A stretch of 29,751 nucleotides of DNA, from assembly GCA_964642165.1 (NCBI GenBank), contig CAZXOC010000063.1, positions 1 to 29,751 of the forward strand, in the 5' to 3' direction. Of the stretch, positions 22,877-29,751 are shown piece by piece. Position numbers and translations under genes: made by a program. How positions within the stretch are numbered: the stretch's first letter is position 1; every line of letters starts with the position of its first letter. This DNA is from CAYRVX01 sp964642165. Lineage in GTDB: Bacteria; Planctomycetota; Phycisphaerae; SM23-33. Below the pieces are notes generated by a model, which saw only the letters and a program-made list of their open reading frames with translations, searched no databases and was not told the DNA's origin.

Positions 22877-23872
22877 ATGAGGACAACGCGTCGAAAGAGG
22901 ATCGTGCTGGCGGCGGCGGCGTTCTTGGCGCTGGGCGCGGCGGCCGGGGCGGGCGAGCCGGCGAAGGGCTTCACGCTCAAGGCGGTCAACGACAAGTCCC
23001 TCGGCCTGTGGGAACGGGGCAAGCCGGTCCTCGTCTACAACCACGGGACGATCTCGAAGAAGGGCGTCCCCGCCCGGTACAACCGCGCGTGCTACGTGCA
23101 CCCCCTCCACGGGCTCGACGGCGAGGTGCTCACCGAGGACTTCCCCGTGGACCACCGTCACCACCGCGGCGTCTTCTGGGCCTGGCCGCACGTGCGGATC
23201 GGCGGCAAGGAGTACAACTCCTGGATTCCGACCGGCATCCACTACCGGCTCGACCGGTGGGTGCGGAAGGAAGCCGGCCCGAAGCGCGCCTGCCTGGAGG
23301 CCGTCAACGGCTGGTACGTCGGCGAGAAGAAGGTGGCCGACGAGCACCTGCGAATCACCGTCCACCCCGCCCGCGCGGACGGCCGCGCGATCGACTTCAA
23401 CCTCACCTGGACCGCGACGGACCAGCCCATCACGCTCCAGGGCGCCGGCGGCAAGAGCTACGGCGGCTTCACCGTGCGCTTCAACACGCGCCTGCAGGAG
23501 AAGGACGGCCTCAAGCCGAAGGACGCGACCATCACGGCGCCCGACGGCGTGACGAAGAAGGACCTGGCCGTCACGCCGCTGGCGTGGGCGGACTTCACGG
23601 CCGCCTTGGCGGGCGCGGGCAAGCGAAGCGGGCTGGCGCTGCTGGTCCATCCGACCCACCCCGCATACCCGCCGACGTGGCTGACGCGGCACTACGGCTG
23701 CCTGTGCGTCGGCTGGCCCGGCGTCAAGCCCGGCACGCTCCAGCCGGGCAAGCCCGTCCGCTGCCGCTACCGCCTGTGGGTCCACCGCGGCCCGGCCGAC
23801 CTCGAAACGCTCAAGAAGGCCTACGCCGCCTACGTCAAGGACGCCCCGCGCGCCCCGGCCGCGAGCCCGTGA
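22877..23872 (+). CDS. Exported DUF6807 (PmoA-like) protein
   Basis: This 331-residue protein starts at ATG 22877, with AGAAGGAG 8 bases upstream. Residues 1-25 are a signal peptide. It has the DUF6807 hallmarks: VLVYNHGTISKKG (51-63), CYVHPLHGLDGEVLTEDFP (72-90), then VDHRHHRGVFWAW with D92, H93, H95 and H96, and near the end a LTRHYGCLCVGWPG and AYAAYVKDA segment. The family has been labelled PmoA after a methane enzyme subunit, but it is unrelated in evident function; the clustered Asp and His residues suggest a metal or catalytic site in a jelly-roll-like fold. It often accompanies Gfo/Idh/MocA genes, as it does here, and its reaction is unknown. Its last 38 bases overlap the convergent rhamnogalacturonan lyase gene. 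Confidence 0.85.
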   Translation: MRTTRRKRIVLAAAAFLALGAAAGAGEPAKGFTLKAVNDKSLGLWERGKPVLVYNHGTISKKGVPARYNRACYVHPLHGLDGEVLTEDFPVDHRHHRGVFWAWPHVRIGGKEYNSWIPTGIHYRLDRWVRKEAGPKRACLEAVNGWYVGEKKVADEHLRITVHPARADGRAIDFNLTWTATDQPITLQGAGGKSYGGFTVRFNTRLQEKDGLKPKDATITAPDGVTKKDLAVTPLAWADFTAALAGAGKRSGLALLVHPTHPAYPPTWLTRHYGCLCVGWPGVKPGTLQPGKPVRCRYRLWVHRGPADLETLKKAYAAYVKDAPRAPAASP

Positions 23873-25736
23873 GCGCCCGTCCGGCCGGGACGATCCTCGC
23901 GCGCGGCGGCGCGGACATGCCGTGGCCCACGTAGAAGCCCGGCTGCGTCGGCTGGTTATACCCCACGTTCTGCCAGGCCACGCTCAGCCGGTAGACCGGG
24001 TCGTGCATGAACGTGTAGAGGCGGCGGGCGGCGGGAATCGTCGTCGTGTAGACGCGAAGCTCCCGGTTGTCCCTCGTTCGCCAGATCACCTCCTCCCGCC
24101 AGTCGCCGAGGATGTCGGCGTGCAGGCAGGGGTTCGCCTTCGACCCGTTGTTCCGGGCGCAGCCCCGCGCGCTGAGCAGCCTGTCCTCGCGCCCGGCGGC
24201 GTGGTCCCACTTGGCGATCGTCGTCCCGTCGAGGATCTCGCGAAGCAGGTCGCCGTCCCACCACACGCCCATGTTGCACGACCGGGGCCTGGCGTCGGAG
24301 ATCTTGCGGCCCTTGCAGTCGTAGAGCCCCCCCAGGCCCCCGCCGGCGGCCCAGCACTCGTATCCCCGGTGACGGGGATCGATGTCCATGGCCAGCCCGC
24401 GCCCCGCGTCGCGCGACGGGAGACTCCAGAGGACCTTTCCCGTCGCGGCGTCGCGCAGGTTCGCGCCGTGCGGATGGCGCGGCTTCTCGTGGATGCCGAA
24501 GACCTCCAGACCGGGCCTGTCCGGGTCGATGTCGGACAGGTGCATGGCGTCCCCGTGCCCCAGGCCCGTCGTGTAGAGCCCCCGCCCGTCGTGGTCGATC
24601 GCGCAGGCGCCGTAGACGATCTCGTCCCGCCCGTCGCCGTCCACGTCCCCGACGGCCAAGCCGTGGTTGCCCTGCCCCCGGTAGCCCCTGTGCCCGGGCG
24701 TGCCGTCGTCGCTGTCGAACGTCCAGGCCCGCGTGAGCCTGCCGCCTCGCCAGTTCCAGGCCACCAGGACCGCGCGGGTGTAGTAGCCGCGGCACATCAC
24801 GAGGCTCGGCCGCTCGCCGTCGAGGTACGCCACGCACGCCAGGAAGCGGTCCACCCGGTTGCCGTAGTCGTCCCCCCAGCTTCCGACGCGCCCCCTCGGC
24901 GGGAGGTAGTCGGTCGTGGCCAGCGCCGCGCCGGTCCGCCCGTCGAAGACCGTCAGGAACTCCGGCCCGTTCAGCACGTAGCCCCTGGAATCGCGGTGGT
25001 CCGCATCGCGGTCGCCGATGACCTTGCCCTTCCCGTCGACGGTCCCGTCGGCCGTCTTGCAGGCCACCTCGCTTCGGCCGTCCCCGTCGAGATCGTAGAC
25101 CACGAACGGCGTGTAGTGCGCGCCTTCGCGGATGTTCCGCCCCAGGTCGATCCGCCACAGGAACGTCCCGTCGAGCTTGTACGCCTCCAGCTTCGTCCGG
25201 CCGGTCATGCCGGCATGGGCGTTGTCGCGCGGGCGCATCTCCTGCTTCAGCACGATCTCGTACTCGCCGTCGCCGTCGAGGTCGCCGACGGACGCGTCGT
25301 TCGGCGTGCAGCCGTCGGGGGTCTTCAGGGGGATGGCGATGTACGGCCGCAACGGGGCATCGGCATCGAGCGCGAACACCGCGGCGGCGGGCTGCTCCCT
25401 GCCGTCGAGCACCGCCCGGACGAACCAGGCGTTCGCCCGCTTGAGGTCCGCGCCGGCGTCGAGGAAGTTCGTCGACGTCGCGATCGGCCGCTCGTTGAGC
25501 TTCACCGGCGGCTCGCCGGCGGGGCGGCGGTAGAGGTTGAACGCGATGCCGTTCGGGTCGGTCCCAAGCAGGCGCCAGCCCACGTAGACCTTCCCGCCGC
25601 CCCGGGGGACGGCGACCAGGCCGCGCCCGAGTCGCTCCATCCGGCGCTGCGCGCGGGCGTCGCCGGCGGAGAGCAGCGCGCCCCCGACGGCCGCGGCCAG
25701 CGCCGCTGCGAACGTTCGCGCCCGTCGCTTGCTCAT
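23835..25736 (-). CDS. Rhamnogalacturonan lyase, polysaccharide lyase family 11
   Basis: This 633-residue protein starts at ATG 25736, 7 bases after AAGGG and 14 bases after the stop of the upstream oxidoreductase, so the two are probably co-transcribed. Residues 1-30 are a signal peptide ending ARAQ. The PL11 pattern is clear: MERLGRGLVAVPRGGGKVYVGWRLLGTDP (from 33), GIAFNLYR, SVGDLDGDGEYEIVLK, VYDLDGDGRSEVACKTADGT, AVGDVDGDGRDEIVYG, GLGHGDAMHLSDIDPDRPGLEVF, LGDWREEVIW and VAWQNVGYNQPTQPGFYVG. The DxDGDG loops bind calcium in the eight-bladed propeller. The family cleaves the rhamnogalacturonan-I backbone of pectin by beta-elimination outside the cytoplasm. About 25 residues after the usual end overlap the convergent DUF6807 gene. 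Confidence 0.95.
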   Translation of the reverse strand: MSKRRARTFAAALAAAVGGALLSAGDARAQRRMERLGRGLVAVPRGGGKVYVGWRLLGTDPNGIAFNLYRRPAGEPPVKLNERPIATSTNFLDAGADLKRANAWFVRAVLDGREQPAAAVFALDADAPLRPYIAIPLKTPDGCTPNDASVGDLDGDGEYEIVLKQEMRPRDNAHAGMTGRTKLEAYKLDGTFLWRIDLGRNIREGAHYTPFVVYDLDGDGRSEVACKTADGTVDGKGKVIGDRDADHRDSRGYVLNGPEFLTVFDGRTGAALATTDYLPPRGRVGSWGDDYGNRVDRFLACVAYLDGERPSLVMCRGYYTRAVLVAWNWRGGRLTRAWTFDSDDGTPGHRGYRGQGNHGLAVGDVDGDGRDEIVYGACAIDHDGRGLYTTGLGHGDAMHLSDIDPDRPGLEVFGIHEKPRHPHGANLRDAATGKVLWSLPSRDAGRGLAMDIDPRHRGYECWAAGGGLGGLYDCKGRKISDARPRSCNMGVWWDGDLLREILDGTTIAKWDHAAGREDRLLSARGCARNNGSKANPCLHADILGDWREEVIWRTRDNRELRVYTTTIPAARRLYTFMHDPVYRLSVAWQNVGYNQPTQPGFYVGHGMSAPPRARIVPAGRALTGSRPGRAGRP

Positions 25737-25750
25737 CCAGGCGCCCTTCG

Positions 25751-27226
25751 CTAGAGCGACCAGCCCTGGCGGTACTCGCTGCGGAGCGCGCCGTCGGCCC
25801 GGGGATGGTTGAGGATCTTGCCGGCCCGCGGGTCGTACTCCAGGGCGCCGTCGAACTGGGTGGCCACGTTGCCGAGCATGAGGAACTCGTTGAGCGCCGA
25901 GGCGTAGTCGAAGTTCGCCCAGGCCTTCTTGCCGCCCCGGCAGGCGATCAGCCAGTCCATCTCGTGCCCGCGCGAGCGGTCGACGGTCTTCGGGCGGTCC
26001 GTCTCGACGCCCTGGAACTGGCCCGCCGGCAGGAGCTCGAACGTCGCGTTGTGCCCGGTGGTGTGGAGGCGGCCCTTCGTGCCGACGAAGACGGCCCCGG
26101 CCCACGGCAGCCTCTTGGGGGCGTCCTTGGGTGCGTCCTTGGGGGGCGTCTCGCCGCCGCGGCGGATCAGCGGGGCGACGGCCTCCCACGCCCCGGGGGC
26201 GCCGCCGTTGTACCAGGTGAAGGCGATCGGCGGCAGCTCGCCGCGAGCGGGGATCTCCCACGTGACGACCTCCCACCGCGGGAAGGACAGGCGGTTGATG
26301 CCCGAGCTTCGCGCCCGGACGCGCAGGCGGGGCGCTGCCTTCCGCGCCGCGGCGCCCAGCCACAACTCGTGGACCTTCAGCGCCATGAACGCCAGGTTCG
26401 CCGTGTGCGACGCCCAGTTGCCGAGCTGGCACGTGCCGAAGTCGCGCCAGAGGTTGCGCTTCATCCACTCGCGGTGGTACGGGCGCTGCGCCGCCGGGCC
26501 CAGCCACAGGTCCCACTTCAGGTTCGCCGGCGCGGGCTCCGTGCCCTTCGGGGACGCCTTGCGGTCCGCGCCGCCGCCGGTGTTCCAGATGTGCACCTCC
26601 TTGACCCGCCCGATCGTCCCGTCGCGGAGGAGCTCCAGGGCGCGGCGGAACGGCCCGCTGGCCGTGCCCTGATTGCCCATCGACGTGGCGACCTTGTGCT
26701 TCCGCGCCAACTCCCGCAGGACGCGGGACTCCTCCACGGTCCGCGTGAGGGGCTTCTCGCAGAAGACGTGCTTGCCGGCGCGGATCGCCGCGGCCGAGGC
26801 CACCGCGTGCGTGTGGTCCGGGATCGACACGACCACGCCGTCGAGCGCCTTCGGCGTCTCGTCGAGCATCCGGCGGAAGTCGTGGAACGTCTTGACCTTC
26901 GTCTCGGCGAGGCGTCCGAACGTCGGCGCGACGCGCTTCTCCCAGGAGCGCTGCGAGGCGGAGAACCGCTTGGCCAGCTCGCCCCAGCGCTGGAACGCCG
27001 CGGCGAGCTTCCGGTCGTCCACGTCGCACAGCGCCACCACGTTCGCCATCCTCGGGATCGTGTCGACGAACCAGCGCCCGCGCCCGCCGACGCCGATGAG
27101 CGCCAGGTCGAGCTGCTCGTTGGCCGCGTAGCCCCTCGCCGCCGCCCCGCCGCCGAGGATCACCACCCCCGCGCCCCCGCAGGCCGCGCGGCGCAGGAAC
27201 GCGCGGCGTTCGATTCGCCTTGCCAT
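25751..27226 (-). CDS. Tat-exported Gfo/Idh/MocA family oxidoreductase (B)
   Basis: This 491-residue protein starts at ATG 27226, 9 bases after AAGGAG. A twin-arginine signal (ERRAFLRRAACGG, 6-18) runs into a hydrophobic stretch to about 35. The Rossmann domain has ALIGVGGRGR (42-51), DHTHAVASAAAIRAGKHVF and EKP (157-159). The C-terminal part matches the long planctomycete-type subfamily: WDLWLGPA, YHREWMKRNLWRDFGTCQLGNWASH, GTKGRLHTTGHNATFELLP and EFLMLGNVA. A short 12-base tandem repeat at about 26113-26150 encodes KDAPKDAPK. The protein is probably a secreted sugar oxidoreductase of unknown substrate. It leads a two-gene unit with the rhamnogalacturonan lyase, which suggests a pectin-derived sugar. 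Confidence 0.88.
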   Translation of the reverse strand: MARRIERRAFLRRAACGGAGVVILGGGAAARGYAANEQLDLALIGVGGRGRWFVDTIPRMANVVALCDVDDRKLAAAFQRWGELAKRFSASQRSWEKRVAPTFGRLAETKVKTFHDFRRMLDETPKALDGVVVSIPDHTHAVASAAAIRAGKHVFCEKPLTRTVEESRVLRELARKHKVATSMGNQGTASGPFRRALELLRDGTIGRVKEVHIWNTGGGADRKASPKGTEPAPANLKWDLWLGPAAQRPYHREWMKRNLWRDFGTCQLGNWASHTANLAFMALKVHELWLGAAARKAAPRLRVRARSSGINRLSFPRWEVVTWEIPARGELPPIAFTWYNGGAPGAWEAVAPLIRRGGETPPKDAPKDAPKRLPWAGAVFVGTKGRLHTTGHNATFELLPAGQFQGVETDRPKTVDRSRGHEMDWLIACRGGKKAWANFDYASALNEFLMLGNVATQFDGALEYDPRAGKILNHPRADGALRSEYRQGWSL

Positions 27227-27289
27227 CGCTTCACGCTCCTTCCGTGTGAGGCCCCCACGGCGCGAGGCCGTCGAGGCGATCCGCCCGTG

Positions 27290-27317
27290 ATTGTACCCGC
27301 GGCGCCGCGGCCCGCAA
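27290..27317 (-). promoter_or_regulatory. Probable promoter of the oxidoreductase B-lyase operon
   Basis: On the minus strand TTGCGG (27317-27312) and TACAAT (27295-27290) are 16 bases apart. Transcription would start near 27283, about 57 bases before ATG 27226. Confidence 0.5.
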
Positions 27318-27380
27318 CGCCGCTCAAGAGCAGGCACCGCCCGCCGGGGCGCTCGCCCGGGCGAAACCTCGGTCGAGCCG

Positions 27381-27408
27381 TTGACCGCCCGACGGATCGC
27401 GGTACACT
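27381..27408 (+). promoter_or_regulatory. Probable promoter of the oxidoreductase C-HEAT operon
   Basis: TTGACC (27381-27386) and TACACT (27403-27408) are 16 bases apart. Transcription would start near 27415, about 64 bases before ATG 27479. It lies 63 bases from the opposing promoter in the same divergent gap. Confidence 0.5.
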
Positions 27409-27478
27409 GGCCCCGGGCCGGCCCGGCGAAGGCGGCAGGCCCGAGGGTTCCCCACGCATGTCGCTGGAGGTGCATTCG

Positions 27479-28744
27479 ATGAAGAGGCAAACGGGCAGGA
27501 TGACTCGGCGGGGCTTCCTGAAGGGCGCCGCGACGGCCGGCGCGGTCAGCATCGTGCCCCGGCACGTCCTCGGCGGGCCGGGCAAGCCGCCGCCCCCCAG
27601 CGACACGCTGACGGCCGGGCTCATCGGCTGCGGCGGGCAGGGCGGCGAGGACCTCCGTACCTACGTCGACGCGCGCGGGGGCAAGTACAAGGTGCTCGCC
27701 GCCTGCGACGTGGACTACAACCGCCTGGCCCGCGCGAAGAAGAAGTTCGGCGAGCAGGTCGAGCTCTACCCCGACTGGCGCCGCGTCATCGAGCGCAAGG
27801 ACATCGACATCGTCTCCATCGCCACCCCCCCGCACTGGCACGCCCTGATGTGCATCGCCGCCGCCCAGGCCGGCAAGGACATCCTCTGCGAAAAACCCAT
27901 GACCCGCTTCATCGCCGAGGGGCGCGCCGTCGTCACCGCCGTCAAACGCTACCGGCGCGTCTTCCAGATCGGCACCGGCGGGCGATTCGGCGCCTATCGC
28001 AGCCCCACCAGCCGCGAGATCCACAAGATCATGAGCAGCGGCCTGATCCAGAAGGACTGCCCCGCCGTCTACATCCAGAAGGGCGGCTTCCCCGTCCAGC
28101 ACTACTGCGGGAAGGTGAACCTCAAGCCCCAGCCCGTGCCGGAGCACCTGAACTGGGACATGTACTGCGGCCCGTCGCCGCTGCGCCCCTACAACCCCCA
28201 CCGCTTCGGCTGGAGCCACCGCTACTACTGGGACTACGAGGGCGGCGGGCTGGCCGACTTCGCCCAGCATCACATGGACCCGTTCCAGTGGATCTACGCC
28301 AAGGACCACACCAGCCCCGTCGCCGTGGAGGCCCACGCCGCGCCCCAGCACCCCGAGGCGTGCGGCGTCTGGGCGTGGGTCGAGCTGACCTACGCCGACG
28401 GCATGACCCTGGTGCTCGAGGGCAACAAGTGGGGCCCGCGCTACGACCGCAAGGAAGCCCGCCGCGTCCGGCTGAGCGACCTCGACGAGGAGGGGCGGAA
28501 GAAGGTCGAGGCCATGCCCGATCCCGAGCCGCTGCTGCACTTCCCCGAGGCGGTCAAGACGCGCAAGGAGGCCGGCGGGCACGTCGAGGCCGCCCACCGC
28601 GCCATCACCATCGCCCACCTGGCCAACATCGCCATCCGCGTGGGACGCAAGATCAAGTACGACCCCGTCAAGGAGGAGATCGTCGGCGACGAGGCCGCCA
28701 ACCGCCTCGCCTACCAGCCCATGCGCGAGCCGTGGCACGTTTGA
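27479..28744 (+). CDS. Tat-exported Gfo/Idh/MocA family oxidoreductase (C)
   Basis: ATG 27479 is preferred as the start of this 421-residue protein because GGAGG lies 8 bases upstream; ATG 27458 in the same frame is a weaker option adding seven residues. A twin-arginine signal (TRRGFLKGA, 9-17) is followed by about 20 mostly small residues. The Rossmann domain shows GLIGCGGQGG (47-56), ATPPHWHALMCIAAAQAGKDILC and EKP (138-140). Later segments, FGWSHRYYWDYEGGGLADFAQHHMDP and ELTYADGMTLVLEGNKWGPRY, place it in the same broad exported group as oxidoreductase B but in a different subfamily. The substrate is unknown. It is followed after 45 bases by a HEAT-repeat gene. Confidence 0.88.
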   Translation: MKRQTGRMTRRGFLKGAATAGAVSIVPRHVLGGPGKPPPPSDTLTAGLIGCGGQGGEDLRTYVDARGGKYKVLAACDVDYNRLARAKKKFGEQVELYPDWRRVIERKDIDIVSIATPPHWHALMCIAAAQAGKDILCEKPMTRFIAEGRAVVTAVKRYRRVFQIGTGGRFGAYRSPTSREIHKIMSSGLIQKDCPAVYIQKGGFPVQHYCGKVNLKPQPVPEHLNWDMYCGPSPLRPYNPHRFGWSHRYYWDYEGGGLADFAQHHMDPFQWIYAKDHTSPVAVEAHAAPQHPEACGVWAWVELTYADGMTLVLEGNKWGPRYDRKEARRVRLSDLDEEGRKKVEAMPDPEPLLHFPEAVKTRKEAGGHVEAAHRAITIAHLANIAIRVGRKIKYDPVKEEIVGDEAANRLAYQPMREPWHV

Positions 28745-28789
28745 TCGGGCCGGCCCCACGCGATCGACCCCACAGGAAGGACGCTTCCC

Positions 28790-29638
28790 ATGGCAGCTTC
28801 TGAGCAGATCAAGGCCCTCGTGAACCAGATGCCCGAGCCGGCGAAGAACAGCACCTACGCCGACCTGGACGACGAGAAGATCCGGCGGATCGAGCAGGTC
28901 GTCGGCGAGCTCCGCAAGGGCGGGCGCAACAGCGTGCTCGGCGTGATCGACCTGCTCGTCGAGCCCGGCAAGGGCGACGACGTCAAGGCGCACTTCGCCC
29001 TGCACGTGCTGGCCGTCCGCCTCGCCGCGCCGGGCCAGGACCGCCCCCGCGCCGCGTTCGCCCGCGCCGTCGCCTCGCGCCTCGGCGGCCGGACGCCCAT
29101 GGGCGTCCGGAAATACCTCATCGAGCAGCTCCAGGTCGCCGGCGGCAGGGAATGCGCCCCGGCTCTCGGCAAGGCCCTGCTCGACCCGGAGCTGTGCGAC
29201 CTGGCCGCCCGGGCGCTGGCGGCGATTCACGACGGGGCGCCCGAGCAGCTCCTCGCCGCCCTGCCGAAGGTCAAGGGCCCCAGCCGCCTCAGCGTGCTGA
29301 AGAAGCTCGCCGTGCTGCGGGTCCCGGAAGCCGGCGAGGCGTTCCGGAAGGCCCTCGCCGCCGACGACCTCGACCTCCGCATCGCCGCCGCGTGGGGCAT
29401 CGCACGCATCGCCGACGCCTCCGCCGCCGACGCGCTGCTCCGCTGTGCCGACGCCCACACCGGCTGGGAGCGGATCAACCAGACCGACGCCTGCATGGCC
29501 CTGGCCGAGGGCCTCCAGGCCGCCGGCAAGAAGCGCCAGGCCGCCGCCATCTACGCCCACCTGAAGAAGACCCGCACCGCCGAGTCGGATCGTCACACCC
29601 GCGAGGCCGCCGAGCGCGGCCTGGCCGCCCTGGAGTGA
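28790..29638 (+). CDS. HEAT-repeat protein, function unknown
   Basis: This 282-residue protein starts at ATG 28790, 9 bases after AGGAAGG. No signal peptide or membrane segment is seen, so it is probably cytoplasmic. From about residue 30 it is almost entirely helical with HEAT-like repeats: LGVIDLLVE, VRKYLIEQLQVAGGRECAPALGKALLDPELCDLAARALAAI, EAFRKALAADDLDLRIAAAWGIARIADASAADALLRCAD and ALAEGLQAAGKKRQAAAIYAHLKK near the end, the last being TPR-like. Such proteins usually bind other proteins. It follows an exported oxidoreductase in one apparent operon, but a soluble helical partner would be in another compartment unless it is exported by an unrecognised route, so the functional link is unclear. 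Confidence 0.8.
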   Translation: MAASEQIKALVNQMPEPAKNSTYADLDDEKIRRIEQVVGELRKGGRNSVLGVIDLLVEPGKGDDVKAHFALHVLAVRLAAPGQDRPRAAFARAVASRLGGRTPMGVRKYLIEQLQVAGGRECAPALGKALLDPELCDLAARALAAIHDGAPEQLLAALPKVKGPSRLSVLKKLAVLRVPEAGEAFRKALAADDLDLRIAAAWGIARIADASAADALLRCADAHTGWERINQTDACMALAEGLQAAGKKRQAAAIYAHLKKTRTAESDRHTREAAERGLAALE

Positions 29639-29668
29639 GCGACCGCATCACACCGCGCCGTCTCGCGC

Positions 29669-29685
29669 GCCCCGCGCTTCGGGGC
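29669..29685 (+). terminator. GC-rich hairpin after the HEAT-repeat gene
   Basis: GCCCCG-CGCTT-CGGGGC forms a 6-bp stem with a 5-base loop, 30 bases after the stop codon at 29638. A second hairpin follows at 29707-29725 (CGTCGC/GCGACG, 7-base loop). Neither has a T-run. The bases from 29639 to the window end hold no gene that can be supported. Confidence 0.35.
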
Positions 29686-29751
29686 ACCCTCACGCGTCCC
29701 GTGCCGCGTCGCTGCGGCCGCGACGACGCCCTCCGTCGCCCGTCAGGCTGG

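Noticed and set aside
22877..23872. Reading the DUF6807 protein as a methane monooxygenase subunit (PmoA)
   Set aside because: The name is a legacy label for this family. The protein is a soluble exported one with Asp/His clusters, not a membrane copper enzyme, and no pmoB or pmoC gene is present.
1..29751. CRISPR arrays, tRNA or rRNA genes, intact insertion sequences
   Set aside because: No regularly spaced identical repeats, cloverleaf-like sequence, conserved rRNA segment or transposase-like protein was seen, although a profile search was not possible.

Overview
This is a GC-rich (roughly 70 %) bacterial window that most resembles a planctomycete, probably an uncultured one. The grounds are a PEP-CTERM protein with a discoidin-like body, several Tat-exported Gfo/Idh/MocA-fold proteins, a DUF6807 protein, a PQQ-type propeller lipoprotein, an AlgI/AlgJ-type acetylation operon and hairpin-rich intergenic repeats. 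The assignment rests on gene content only; there is no rRNA or other marker. I found 18 protein-coding genes and no tRNA, rRNA, CRISPR array or transposase gene.

Layout. 1-363: tandem repeats and a hairpin. 364-3129 (+): secreted VIT/vWA/discoidin protein. 3209-3865 (-): PEP-CTERM protein with a near-consensus sigma70 promoter. 3866-5091: 1.2 kb without a gene, holding an AT-rich island, a large imperfect inverted repeat made of hairpin modules (4541-4875) and a second copy of the same promoter. 5092-6861 (-): GH29 alpha-L-fucosidase, divergent from an rbsBAC-like sugar ABC importer operon (7104-10668, +). 10923-13532 (+): PQQ-like propeller lipoprotein.

13595-20009 (-): a five-gene operon, transcribed leftwards as LamG protein, MBOAT acyltransferase (AlgI-like), two overlapping AlgX/AlgJ-type SGNH proteins and a CBM9-like protein. 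It probably O-acetylates a surface polysaccharide. The LamG protein and the first AlgJ-like protein appear to share an unnamed C-terminal domain of about 100 residues, which is the most novel-looking protein feature here.

20137-28744: saccharide-processing genes in divergent blocks. They are a GH109-type protein (-), a Gfo/Idh/MocA oxidoreductase plus DUF6807 protein (+), a PL11 rhamnogalacturonan lyase downstream of another oxidoreductase (-), and a third oxidoreductase plus a HEAT-repeat protein (+, to 29638). Most products carry export signals, so the picture is extracytoplasmic breakdown of fucose-, N-acetylgalactosamine- and rhamnogalacturonan-containing glycans, uptake through the ABC importer, and separate decoration of a self-made polysaccharide. 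Functions are inferred from recognisable motifs and gene order; no database search was run.
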